From NCBI GenBank assembly GCA_025935925.1, contig JAICUI010000010.1, positions 1 to 64,000 on the forward strand: a DNA stretch of 64,000 nt. Direction: 5' to 3'. Below, piece by piece: positions 1 to 11,272 of this stretch (position 1 is its first letter; the number at the start of each line of letters is the position of its first letter). Below the pieces are notes generated by a model. It did no database searches. It was not told the origin of the DNA and was given only the letters and a program-made list of their open reading frames with translations. This DNA comes from Chloroflexota bacterium. Lineage in GTDB: Bacteria; Chloroflexota; Limnocylindria; Limnocylindrales; CSP1-4. Position numbers and translations under genes: made by a program.

Positions 1-2364
<2,364 letters not shown>

Positions 2365-2420
2365 CATCACGCTCGGGCACGCCGCAGGTGCGTAACTCCT
2401 CGACGTCGGGCGGTCGCTCG

Positions 2421-2573
2421 CCCTGACGCTGCGTCAGTGATTCGTGCGATGCGACGACTCGGGAGGTCGCCGCCTGTCGATCCGTGACCGTGAGTCAGCA
2501 AATGCTGTCGACGCCGACCGATTCCGGCACGCGTCCCTTCGCAACTCACGATTCACTGACGCTCCGTCACGGG
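2421..2573. repeat. Imperfect fold-back inverted repeat (arms about 33 nt: 2421-2453 and 2540-2573)
   Basis: GCGTCAGTGATTCGTGCGATGCG (2431-2453) matches the reverse complement of 2540-2562 (GCGTCAGTGAATCGTGAGTTGCG) at 20/23. The match extends outward (CCC-TGACGCT vs CCCGTGACGGA). Confidence 0.7.
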
Positions 2574-3010
2574 TGGCAACGGCCGGGTCGGCGGGTGTAA
2601 TGCCCGCACGCTGGCGGAGTTGCGTGTCACGGGGCTCGCGCGTGAGCTTGTTCGAGTGTCTCCACCAGATCGGAGGCTCGCGACCGTTATCAGGCTCGGG
2701 GCGCCGCCCGCACGGCCGTGATGCGCCGGATCGGTCAGGCGCACGCACGGCGAGAGCACGAGTCCGAAGCAGGGTGAGCCGTCGAGGGTGGTGCGTTGGT
2801 CGCGGACCCGGATAAGGATCACCAGCTTCGGAAATGACGGTTGCCGTCGCGCGGACGCCCGCGCCGCGGACACCCCACCGGCCCTCGCGAAGTCGCGCCC
2901 GCGCAACCCCTGCGCCTGATCCGAAACGGTCCGGCCGGAGTGCGAGGAGTAGAGTGAAGGTCGGGTCGGCGGACGCCCATCCCGCGCCGCGAACCCCTGG
3001 GAGAAGCGAC

Positions 3011-4087
3011 ATGAAGACGACCCGCGCCCTCCGCGAGCTGGGCCAGAGCATCTGGCTCGACAACATCACCCGCCAGCTGATCGACAGCGGCACGCTCCAG
3101 CGCTACATCGACGAGCTGGACGTCACGGGCCTCACCTCGAACCCCACGATCTTCGAGAAGGCCATCAGCTCCAGCGACATGTACGACGACCAGATCGCGG
3201 ACGCCGCGAAGAGCGGCCGATCGCCGGAGGACACGTTCTTCGAGATCGCGATCTCCGACCTTCGCCGCGCCGCGGACCTCTTCCGTCCGGCCTATGACCG
3301 CACGAACGGCGTCGATGGCTACGTCTCGCTCGAGGTGTCGCCGCTCATCGCCTACGACACCGCGACGACGGCCGCCGAAGCCAAGCGCCTGTCCGAGCTC
3401 GGCGACCGGCCCAACCTGTACATCAAGATCCCGGGCACCGAGCAGGGCAACCCGGCGATCGAGGAGTCGATCTTCGGCGGCGCCCCGATCAACGTGACGC
3501 TCCTGTTCTCGCCGAAGCAGACGCTCGCGTCCGCCGAGGCGTACACGCGGGGCATCGAGCGGCGCCTCGACGCCGGCCTGTCGCCCAAGGTCGAGTCCGT
3601 GGCGTCGCTGTTCGTCAGCCGCTGGGACCCGCTCACGGCCGACCGCCTGCCGGAGAATCTCCAGCTCCAGCTCGGCCTCGCCATCGGCAAGCAGACGTAC
3701 GCCGAGTACACCGAGTTCTTCGCCTCCGAGCGCTGGCAGCGGCTCAAGGAGAAGGGCGCCCGCCCGCAGCGCCTGCTGTTCGCGAGCACCGGCGTCAAGG
3801 ACCCGTCGGCCCCGAAGGAGCTGTACGTGGTCGGGCTCGCGGCGCCGGACACGATCGACACCATGCCGGAGGACACGCTTCACGCCGTCGGCGAGCTCGA
3901 GCAGCCGGTCACCGGGCTGCCGAAGACGCAGGCGGAGCTGGGTGACGTCCTCAAGCCGTTCCGCGACGCCGGCATCGACATCGACGCGACCGCGCTCGAG
4001 CTCCAGCAGAAGGGCGCCGACACGTTCGTGAAGTCGTGGAGCTCGCTCCTCGACCGCATCAGCGGGCGGGTCGCCGCGGTCGCCTGA
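3011..4087 (+). CDS. tal: Transaldolase
   Basis: Translation MKTTRALRELGQSIWLDNITRQLIDSGTLQRYIDELDVTGLTSNPTIFEKAI... with NLYIKIPGTEQG and NVTLLFS motifs. Start moved from ORF-track 2834 to ATG 3011. Confidence 0.95.
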   Translation: MKTTRALRELGQSIWLDNITRQLIDSGTLQRYIDELDVTGLTSNPTIFEKAISSSDMYDDQIADAAKSGRSPEDTFFEIAISDLRRAADLFRPAYDRTNGVDGYVSLEVSPLIAYDTATTAAEAKRLSELGDRPNLYIKIPGTEQGNPAIEESIFGGAPINVTLLFSPKQTLASAEAYTRGIERRLDAGLSPKVESVASLFVSRWDPLTADRLPENLQLQLGLAIGKQTYAEYTEFFASERWQRLKEKGARPQRLLFASTGVKDPSAPKELYVVGLAAPDTIDTMPEDTLHAVGELEQPVTGLPKTQAELGDVLKPFRDAGIDIDATALELQQKGADTFVKSWSSLLDRISGRVAAVA

Positions 4088-4092
4088 CGGGC

Positions 4093-4440
4093 GTGCAACC
4101 GTTCTTCGCCAAGTCGCCGGCGGCGCTCGTCGAACGCTTCGACGCCGTCGCCGCGCGTCACCCCGACGCCGAGCGCCGGAAGATGTTCGGCTACCCGGCG
4201 TTGTTCGTCGGCGGGAACATGGCCACCGGGCTGTACGAGGACCGCTGGGTCGTCCGGCTGTTCGACGAGGACCTGGAGCGGCTCATGGCCGCCGGCGGCG
4301 CGCCGTTCTCCCCGATGGCCGGCCGGTCGATGAAGGGCTGGGGGACGCTCCCGCCCAACGTGGTGACCGATGACCGGGCCCTCGACCCGTGGCTCGAGCG
4401 TGCCTTCTCGTTCGCCGGGTCCCTGCCGCCCAAGAAGTGA
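4093..4440 (+). CDS. TfoX/Sxy N-terminal domain protein
   Basis: RRKMFGYPALFVGGNMATGLYEDRWVVRL...PFSPMAGRSMKGWGTLP is typical of TfoX-N. GTG start just after the tal stop. Confidence 0.8.
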   Translation: MQPFFAKSPAALVERFDAVAARHPDAERRKMFGYPALFVGGNMATGLYEDRWVVRLFDEDLERLMAAGGAPFSPMAGRSMKGWGTLPPNVVTDDRALDPWLERAFSFAGSLPPKK

Positions 4441-4470
4441 TGCGGCGCGGCGCGCCGGGCGCCGGCCTCG

Positions 4471-5187
4471 TTATCCGCGCTCGCCGCGGAGGCTGTCGGC
4501 CGGCACCAGCCTGACGCAGCAGCGCCCCTCGGCCGGATCGGCGACCGGGACCAGGCCCGCATCCCCCGCCGCGTCGAGGACACCGCGCAGCAGCGCGTGG
4601 TTCATGCCGCACGTCAGGTCGCGGTGCTCCCCGACGAGACCGTGGAACGGGCAGTTCCGGAGCGTGACCGAGCCGTCGGCCTCGACCACCGGCTCGTAAC
4701 CCTGCCCGGCGAGCAGCGTGAGCACGCCCATCCGGTCACCCGACGCGGGCGCCGACGCCGCGAGCCGCTCGCCCTCGCGCCGCGCCGCGTCGAGCACCTG
4801 GGGCGGCGCGGCCGGGTCCTGCTCGATGCCTTCGGCGAGGATCCGCGCCGCGAGGTCGTACCGGCGCGGCGGCAGGCTGATCGTCACGTCGCGGTCGAGC
4901 GGCCGCCGGTAGAACTTCGCCGGCCGGCCCGCGCCGGGACCGCTGCGGCCGCTTCGCCGGCGGTACTCGGCCTCGAGAAGCCCGGCGCCGACGAGCCGGT
5001 CGAGGTGGAACGCCGCGAGCGGGCGCCCGATCCCGGTGCCGGCGGCCGCCTGGTCGCGGTCCACCGGTGCGGCAGCCGCGGACACGAACGCGTACAGCCG
5101 CCGACGCACGGGCTCGGCCAACGGGGCGATCTGGTCGAGGTCGTCGGAAGCGGCAAGGGTGGGATCGGGTCGGTCGTCGGACGGCAT
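4471..5187 (-). CDS. ArsR/SufR-like winged-helix regulator with a C-terminal cysteine cluster
   Basis: N-terminal wHTH (LAEPVRRRLYAFVSAAAAPVDRDQAAAGTGIGRPLAAFHLDRLVGAGLLE); C-terminal CPFHGLVGEHRDLTCGMNHALL...RCCVRL. Confidence 0.75.
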   Translation of the reverse strand: MPSDDRPDPTLAASDDLDQIAPLAEPVRRRLYAFVSAAAAPVDRDQAAAGTGIGRPLAAFHLDRLVGAGLLEAEYRRRSGRSGPGAGRPAKFYRRPLDRDVTISLPPRRYDLAARILAEGIEQDPAAPPQVLDAARREGERLAASAPASGDRMGVLTLLAGQGYEPVVEADGSVTLRNCPFHGLVGEHRDLTCGMNHALLRGVLDAAGDAGLVPVADPAEGRCCVRLVPADSLRGERG

Positions 5188-5227
5188 CGTGCCGCCAGTC
5201 TAACGCAAACGCGACTTGGCAAAAGAC

Positions 5228-5275
5228 TTGACGCGAGCTCGGCTCGCTGCTAAAACAAGCATATCTTAGCAATAG
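5228..5275. promoter_or_regulatory. Divergent promoter/operator region: TTGACG -35-like box, GCGAGC-tcg-GCTCGC palindrome (5233-5247), GCTAA...TTAGC inverted repeat
   Basis: AT-rich island in a high-GC background between a divergently transcribed regulator and membrane-protein gene. Confidence 0.5.
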
Positions 5276-5292
5276 AGGCCGAGGTGGCAGCG

Positions 5293-5586
5293 ATGACCGT
5301 CCAGCGCCCGACCCGCACCGCCCTCACGGGCGGCCTCCGGGTGCCCACCCTCTCGAAGGCGGGCGCGGTCGTCATCGCGATCGGGCTCCACGCGGACCTC
5401 GTCGAGCACACCTTCGTGTTCCCCACCCAGGCGGCCGGCCAGTTCCCCCCGGGCGAGCACCTCACCCACCTCGTGATCCTCATCGGAATGGTCCTGCTCC
5501 TCGCCGGCGTCGTTGCCGACGGGATGCGGACCGGACGTGGCCGGCACGACCGGCCGGAAGGGAGCGCGCTCGATGCCGTTCGGTGA
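5293..5586 (+). CDS. Small predicted membrane protein
   Basis: Two hydrophobic segments (AGAVVIAIGLHADLVEH; LVILIGMVLLLAGVVADG). First gene of a compact cluster. Confidence 0.6.
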   Translation: MTVQRPTRTALTGGLRVPTLSKAGAVVIAIGLHADLVEHTFVFPTQAAGQFPPGEHLTHLVILIGMVLLLAGVVADGMRTGRGRHDRPEGSALDAVR

Positions 5587-5878
5587 CTTCATCAACAACA
5601 TCCCGCCGATCGGGTTCCTCGCCGTCCACGTCGTCCTGTTCCTGGCGGGGGCGTACTTCGCGTGGCGGTCGTTCGGCGCCGGTGTGCCGCTGCTCGGCTG
5701 GGGCTTCTCGCTGTTCGCCCTCGCGGAGATCAGCTACATGACCTACCACCTCGACTGGACCGTGTTCCTGTTCGCGCACACGATCAGTGAGGTCCTCGAT
5801 CTCGCCGCGTTCACCCTGGTGTTCGTCGGCGCCGCCCAGACCGTCCTGCGCACCAGCGCAGCGCCGGCGCGGAGCTAG
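5573..5878 (+). CDS. Small predicted membrane protein
   Basis: MPFGDFINNIPPIGFLAVHVVLFLAGAYFAWRSF...; ATG 5573 overlaps the upstream ORF end by 14 nt. Confidence 0.65.
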   Translation: MPFGDFINNIPPIGFLAVHVVLFLAGAYFAWRSFGAGVPLLGWGFSLFALAEISYMTYHLDWTVFLFAHTISEVLDLAAFTLVFVGAAQTVLRTSAAPARS

Positions 5879-5880
5879 TC

Positions 5881-6246
5881 ATGCACGGGAGCCCGATCGC
5901 CACGTTGCTCGTCGGGATCGTTCTCGTGGCCGGCATCGCGGGCTGCGCCCCGGGATCCGGGTCCACGGCCGCGTCGCCCGTCGCGACCACCGAGGTCCGG
6001 CTCCCGCCGTCGTACAAGTTCGACCCCGTGGCTATCGTCGTGAAGGCGGGTGCGACCGTCACCTGGACCAACGCCGACAACTTCACCCACTCGGTCCAGT
6101 TCCAGGGCGGCGGGCTGCCCACGGACGCTCGCGTGATGCAGCCAGGCCAGCAGACGACGTTCACGTTCGACACGCCGGGAACGTATCCGTACCGGTGCAG
6201 CTTCCACCCGCAGGACATGCGCGGGACGGTCACGGTCACCGGCTGA
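5881..6246 (+). CDS. Cupredoxin/plastocyanin-like lipoprotein
   Basis: Lipobox-like IAGCA; VVKAGATVTWTNADNFTHSVQF and PGTYPYRCSFHPQDMRGTVTV (type-1 copper ligands H, C, H, M). Confidence 0.88.
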   Translation: MHGSPIATLLVGIVLVAGIAGCAPGSGSTAASPVATTEVRLPPSYKFDPVAIVVKAGATVTWTNADNFTHSVQFQGGGLPTDARVMQPGQQTTFTFDTPGTYPYRCSFHPQDMRGTVTVTG

Positions 6247-6419
6247 TCCCGGAGGGTTGCGAAGGAGTGGCGATCGCGGCCGATCCGGGATATCCTCCCG
6301 CCACCCCCGAAGACGGGGAGTCTTTCAGCCCCGCGCGGCCGACTCGATCACGCTCCTCACGGTTTCCGCCGAGGCAGATCGCGGACACCGTCGCCGACCA
6401 CAGGAGTGGATCGCACCCC

Positions 6420-6818
6420 ATGAACGTCGACAAGACGCTCACCTGCGCCGATTGCGGCCAGGAGTTCACCTTCACTGCCTCTGAGCAGGATTTCTATGCC
6501 GAGCGCGGGTTCACCGAGCCCCGCCGGTGCCCGTCGTGCCGCGCGGCCCGCAAGGCCCAGCGTGGTGACAGCGGCGGTTCGTACGGCGGCAGCTCGTACG
6601 GTGGCGGCAGCTCGTACGGCGCCGGCAGCTCCTCCTACGGGTCCGGCTCGTCGTTCGGCTCCCGCAGCAGTGGCGGCGGCTACGGCGGCTCGCGCGGCCC
6701 GCGCGAGATGTTCCCGGCCACCTGCTCGTCGTGTGGCAAGGAGACCGAGGTCCCCTTCCGCCCGACGTCCGGGAAGCCCGTCTACTGCAGCGACTGCTTC
6801 GCCCAGCGGCGAGCCTGA
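6420..6818 (+). CDS. Dual CxxC zinc-ribbon protein with Gly/Ser/Tyr low-complexity linker
   Basis: MNVDKTLTCADCGQEFTF...RRCPSCRAARKAQ, then GGSYGGSSYGGGSSYGAGSSSYGSGSS..., then TCSSCGKETEVPFRPTSGKPVYCSDCF. Confidence 0.85.
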   Translation: MNVDKTLTCADCGQEFTFTASEQDFYAERGFTEPRRCPSCRAARKAQRGDSGGSYGGSSYGGGSSYGAGSSSYGSGSSFGSRSSGGGYGGSRGPREMFPATCSSCGKETEVPFRPTSGKPVYCSDCFAQRRA

Positions 6819-6820
6819 GC

Positions 6821-7030
6821 ATGGCCGACGTCCGGCGCCCCGGCTCGGGCCTGCCTTCGCGGCGGCCCGCCCCCGAGCCCGATGCCCGCAAGCACGTCAT
6901 CGCCGAGTACCGGCATGCGATGCAGCAGGTCACCTGCGTCTGCGGGTGGGTCGGGAGCTCGGAGTCGCCGGACGGCCGGACCTCGGACTGGAGCCGTCAC
7001 GTGACCGCGTCGCGGAGCGGCCAGGGCTGA
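6821..7030 (+). CDS. Small hypothetical protein
   Basis: ATG 6821 immediately after the preceding stop; ARKHVIAEYRHAMQQVTCVCGWVGSSESPDGRTSDWSRHVT. Confidence 0.55.
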   Translation: MADVRRPGSGLPSRRPAPEPDARKHVIAEYRHAMQQVTCVCGWVGSSESPDGRTSDWSRHVTASRSGQG

Positions 7031-7100
7031 CCGCCCACCGCTCCTGACGCGACCATCGAGGCCGCCGGCACCGCCGGCGGCCGTTCGATTCCGGGGAGCC

Positions 7101-8612
7101 TCAGCTCCCCTTGGAGAGCAGCTCGACGGCGCGCTTGAGCTGCGCGTCGCCCGACTTCGCGAGCTGCGCGGCGGTCATGTCGCGGAGCGTGTCGGGGACG
7201 ACGAGGTCGGCGTTGTCCGGGACCGCGATCTTCACGTCCGGCTCCAGGCCCTCGTGCCAGATCGGCCGGCCGTTGCGGGTCAGCCAGCGCTCGACGCCGA
7301 TCCGCAGCGAGGACCCATCCGCGAGGTCGAAGCGCCCGAGGACCGTCCCGGTCCCGAACGTCTTCTCGCCCACCACCTGGCCGCGCTTCGCGTCCTGGAT
7401 CGCGCCCGTGACGATCTCGGCCGAGCTCGCGGTGTTGCCGTCCGCGAGCACGACCAGTGGCGTCTGCGTCGCAAGGCCACCCGGCTGGACCTGCGCGTCC
7501 TTGGACGCACCGTCCCGCTCGAACGCCTGGTAGACGATCCCGTCGCCCACGAACTGGCTGGCCACGCCGACCGCCTCGCTGACGAAGCCGCCCGGGTTGG
7601 AGCGGAGATCGAGGATGATCGACGTCGCGCCGGCCGCCTTCGCGTCCTGGATGTCCTTCTTGATCGAATCGGTCGCGCCGCTCGCGAACTGCTCGAGCCG
7701 GATCATCGCGATCTTCGTGCCCGGCACCATCGCCCAGCTGCTGAGCGGCAGGTCGTACTGGCGCCGCGTGATCGTCACGTCGAAGTCGGCCTTGCCGTCC
7801 CGGCCGATCGTCAGCGTCACGTCCTTGCCCTCGGGACCGCGGACGCGCGACACCGTCTCGTCGAGCGACTCGCCCTTGGTCGACGTGCCGTCGACGGCGA
7901 CGATCCGGTCGCCCCGCTGCAGGCCCGCCTTCTCGGCCGGCGTGTTGGGGAAGACGTTGTTGATCGTGACGCCGTTGCCCGTGTCCTGCTCGCCGACCTG
8001 GACGCCGATGCCCACGAACTGGCCGCTCAGCGACTGGTCGACCGCCTTCGCCTCGTCGGCGGTCATGAACTCCGTGTGGCCCTCGTCGCCGACGGCCTCG
8101 GTCATCGCGCGGATCGCCGCGTAGGCGAGCTTCTGGTTGTCGAGATCCTTGGCGTCGACGTAGTTGTCCTGGATCGCGGTCCAGGCCTGGTCGATCAGCG
8201 CGAGCTCCGTTGCGGCGTTCGCCGAGGGCGCCGAGCTGGCAACGGGCGACGCCGACGGGGCGCCGAGCACGCCCGTGCGCTCGACGAACACGCCGCCCGC
8301 GAACATCGCCACGGCGAGCACGGGGGCGAGCACCAGCACGAGCGCGGCCGGCACGCGCGCGCCGCCGTGGCCGCCGCGCCGGGCGGCGACGGGGGCGACG
8401 GGCACGGGATCGAGGGGCGCGCCGCCCTCGACGGGCGCGGGATCGACGGGGGCGCCGCCCGCGACGGGCGCAGGCTCCGGGCGGAGCGCCGGCTGCGGTC
8501 CGGTCCCGAAGGGCGGCGGGCTGGCGGTGGGCGCGAAGGGCGGCGCGTCGGGCGAGGCGGCCGCCGGCGCGGCGTCGAGCCGCGCGGTGGGGTCGTGGGT
8601 CGGGTCGGTCAT
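7101..8612 (-). CDS. S41 family C-terminal processing peptidase (PDZ + protease, single TM)
   Basis: GHTEFMTADEAK, PDZ GVTINNVFPNTPAEKAGLQRGDRIVAVDG, catalytic region ADGNTASSAEIVTGAIQDAKRGQVVGEKTFGTGTV. Confidence 0.93.
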   Translation of the reverse strand: MTDPTHDPTARLDAAPAAASPDAPPFAPTASPPPFGTGPQPALRPEPAPVAGGAPVDPAPVEGGAPLDPVPVAPVAARRGGHGGARVPAALVLVLAPVLAVAMFAGGVFVERTGVLGAPSASPVASSAPSANAATELALIDQAWTAIQDNYVDAKDLDNQKLAYAAIRAMTEAVGDEGHTEFMTADEAKAVDQSLSGQFVGIGVQVGEQDTGNGVTINNVFPNTPAEKAGLQRGDRIVAVDGTSTKGESLDETVSRVRGPEGKDVTLTIGRDGKADFDVTITRRQYDLPLSSWAMVPGTKIAMIRLEQFASGATDSIKKDIQDAKAAGATSIILDLRSNPGGFVSEAVGVASQFVGDGIVYQAFERDGASKDAQVQPGGLATQTPLVVLADGNTASSAEIVTGAIQDAKRGQVVGEKTFGTGTVLGRFDLADGSSLRIGVERWLTRNGRPIWHEGLEPDVKIAVPDNADLVVPDTLRDMTAAQLAKSGDAQLKRAVELLSKGS

Positions 8613-8727
8613 CGTCTCGGAGGCAGGGGAACACGGGCCGAGGCAGGGTCGGCAGCGCAAGCATGACGCCTCCGGCTTCAGGTCGGGTGGACGGCGGGTG
8701 AAGTTGCGTTACGGAACCCGACACGAA

Positions 8728-8773
8728 CGCGCCCCCGGTCGTCGAGTCCGAGGACCCGTCCACCGGGGGCGCG
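8728..8773 (-). terminator. GC-rich inverted repeat, possible terminator downstream of the FAD oxidoreductase
   Basis: Perfect 12-bp arms CGCGCCCCCGGT ... ACCGGGGGCGCG separated by 22 nt. Confidence 0.5.
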
Positions 8774-8897
8774 AGGAGCGGCGCGTGGCGCTGGGGGCGC
8801 GGTGCCGCCGCTCCGACGACGGCGTTCCGCCGGCGGCGTTCCGCCGGGGGCTCCGACGCCGGTCCGGCCGTCCGGAAGCCGTGCCCGAACGGCGTCC

Positions 8898-10391
8898 CTA
8901 GGGCCGGATGTTGTGGTTGCCCCGGAAGACGTTCTCCGGGTCGACGCGCCGCTTGACGGCGGCGAGCCGCTCGAGCGTGGCCGCGGGGTACGCCTCGCGG
9001 AGCCGGGCGTCGCCCTCGTTGCCGAGGAAGTTCGAGTACACGCCGCGGGCCGCGCCGGCGAGCTCGGCGTGGTACGCGTCGGCCCACGCCTCGGTCTCGG
9101 CGACGTCGCCCGCGACGTGGGCGATGACGGCGGTCATCAGCGGCGCGTCCCGGTGGGCGAACGCCGTCGCATCGGCCGGCACGCGGCCCATCGCGCCGCC
9201 GAGGACGCGGATCTGGGTGATCGAGGCGGTGCCCTGCGGGGTGGCGTGGCGGTCGACGATCGCGTCGAGCGCCGCGTCGGACAGCTCGTCCGCGAACGAG
9301 GAGCGCGTCACCGCCGCGCCGGGCATCGCGCCACCCGCCGTGAGCTGGTACATCGTCTCGTACGGCATCGGCTGGACCATGTCGACGATGGGCGTTGCGA
9401 TCGACCGGAACGGCGCCATCGCCGCGGCACCGGCCGCCGGGTCGCCGACGACCACCGGCATCATCAGCACGGCCGGCGTGCCGACGAGCTCCGCCGGCAC
9501 GAACGGCGCCGGCGGCAGGCTCATGACGAACGAGATCTGGGTGAGATCCTCGGGCGCCTCGAGCGACGCGTCGATCACGCCGCGGAGGACGTCCCGGGTC
9601 AACGGCAGGACGAGCGCGCCCGCCGTCACGATGTGGACGGGCTGGAGGCGGTAGCGGAACCGCGCCGCGATGCCGAAGTTGCCGCCGCCGCCGCGAAGCG
9701 CCCAGAACAGCTCGGCGTCGGACGACTCGCTGATCGTCTCGATGTCGCCGTCGGCGGTCACGAGGTCGACCGCGAGGAGGTTGTCGATCGTCATCCCGTG
9801 CTTGCGCGCGAGCCAGCCGATGCCGCCGCCGAGCGTCAGCCCGCCGAGGCCGACGTGCCCCGTGTCGCCGAACGGCGTCGCGAGGCCGTGCGCCTGGGCC
9901 GCGGTCGTGTACTCGCCGGCCGACGTCCCGCCCTGGGCCGTGCCGGTCATGCGGAACGGGTCGATGTCGACGGCATGCATGTCGCCGAGGTCCACCAGGA
10001 GCCCCCCGTCCGACGTCGAATGGCCGGCGACGCTGTGGCCGCCACCGCGGACGGCGATGTCGAGATCCAGCGCACGCGCCGCGAGGACCGCCGCCGCGAT
10101 CTCCTGGGCGTCGCGCGGCCGGACGATCGCCGCGGGGCGCCGGTCGTAGCCCAGGTTGTGGGCGAACCGGCCCGTCTCGTAGCCGCTGTCGCCGGGGAGC
10201 ACGAGCCGCTCCCCGAAGCGCGCCCGCAGCGTCCGGACGTCGGAATGCGACAGGACCTCCGCGGCGCGGACGTCGCGGCGGGCGAGGGCGGCGCGACGCG
10301 CCGGAGCGACGGTGCGCGTCCCGGTCGACGGGCGCCGCGGGCTGCGGACGGGGGCGGCGGTCCGGGCGGGCGCGGGTCGGGTGGCGGGCAT
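8898..10391 (-). CDS. FAD-binding oxidoreductase (PCMH/BBE type, 6-hydroxynicotine oxidase/berberine-bridge-like)
   Basis: PAAIVRPRDAQEIAAAVLAARALDLDIAVRGGGHSVAGHSTSDGGLLVDLGDMHAVDID; C-terminal YPAATLERLAAVKRRVDPENVFRGNHNI. Confidence 0.93.
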   Translation of the reverse strand: MPATRPAPARTAAPVRSPRRPSTGTRTVAPARRAALARRDVRAAEVLSHSDVRTLRARFGERLVLPGDSGYETGRFAHNLGYDRRPAAIVRPRDAQEIAAAVLAARALDLDIAVRGGGHSVAGHSTSDGGLLVDLGDMHAVDIDPFRMTGTAQGGTSAGEYTTAAQAHGLATPFGDTGHVGLGGLTLGGGIGWLARKHGMTIDNLLAVDLVTADGDIETISESSDAELFWALRGGGGNFGIAARFRYRLQPVHIVTAGALVLPLTRDVLRGVIDASLEAPEDLTQISFVMSLPPAPFVPAELVGTPAVLMMPVVVGDPAAGAAAMAPFRSIATPIVDMVQPMPYETMYQLTAGGAMPGAAVTRSSFADELSDAALDAIVDRHATPQGTASITQIRVLGGAMGRVPADATAFAHRDAPLMTAVIAHVAGDVAETEAWADAYHAELAGAARGVYSNFLGNEGDARLREAYPAATLERLAAVKRRVDPENVFRGNHNIRP

Positions 10392-10564
10392 CGGGGACTC
10401 CTGTTGGCATCGCGGAGGAGGTGGTGCCCAGATGCTCGCGGCCGGCGCGTGGCCCGCCACCGGACGAGCGCCCGCGACCGTGCGCGACGATCGCCGCCAA
10501 TGCTGGATGGACGGATGACGATGACCCGGTGCGGCCGGTTTCGGTGGCCCTCGCGGGCGCGCGA

Positions 10565-11272
10565 TCAGCCCTGCTCGCGCATCAGCCTTCGGGCGGCGCG
10601 TGTCGCGCGGACGAAGTGCCGGAGATGCGCGAGCGGCCGGACGTGGCTCGGCTCGCCGGCGTAGATCGTCGAGATCGGCACCCACTCGAGCGTCCAGCCC
10701 CGTCGCAGGCAGACGGCGATCATCTCGACCTCGAGCTCGAACCCTGCCTCGTGGCTGTCCAGCATCGCGGTCATCAGCCGGCGGCCGAGGAGCCGGTAGC
10801 CCGACTGGTTGTCCGGGATCGCCTGCCCGACGGCCCACGAGAAGGCCGCGGTTCCAAGGCGGTTGGCGAGCCGCCGCGTCGCGGGCATCCGCGTGAAGTC
10901 GCGACGGCCGATGACGAGCTCCGGGCGCGGACCCGATGCGCCGGCCGTCGCGAACGCGGCGGTGAAGCGCGGGATCTCGGCCGGATCGTGCTGGCCGTCC
11001 GCGTCGAGCGTGACGACCGCGTCCCACCCCTCGTCCAGCGCGGCGCGGAACCCCGCGCGCAGCGCGGCGCCCTTGCCCTGGTTCGGGACCTGGCGCAGCA
11101 CCCGCGCCCCGGCCGCCTCGGCCTGGGCGGCGGTGTCGTCGGTCGAGCCGTCGTCGATGACCAGGACGCCGAGGTGCCGCGCCGCGCCCGTGACGACGGC
11201 GCCGATCCGCGGGCCCTCGTCGTAGCCTGGGACGAGTGCCAGGATCCGCGGACGGGAGGCCGCCTCCGTCAC
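10565..11272 (-). CDS. Glycosyltransferase family 2 (polyprenyl-phosphate mannosyltransferase-like)
   Basis: ILALVPGYDEGPRIGAVV...VLVIDDGSTDDTAAQAEAAGARVLRQVPNQGKGAALRAGF...VVTLDADGQHDPAEIP. GTG start overlaps the upstream gene stop by 4 nt. Confidence 0.9.
   Translation of the reverse strand: MTEAASRPRILALVPGYDEGPRIGAVVTGAARHLGVLVIDDGSTDDTAAQAEAAGARVLRQVPNQGKGAALRAGFRAALDEGWDAVVTLDADGQHDPAEIPRFTAAFATAGASGPRPELVIGRRDFTRMPATRRLANRLGTAAFSWAVGQAIPDNQSGYRLLGRRLMTAMLDSHEAGFELEVEMIAVCLRRGWTLEWVPISTIYAGEPSHVRPLAHLRHFVRATRAARRLMREQG

Noticed and set aside
8802-10664. 620-aa plus-strand ORF
   Set aside because: Antisense to the well-supported FAD oxidoreductase; Arg-rich composition typical of complement frames in GC-rich DNA.
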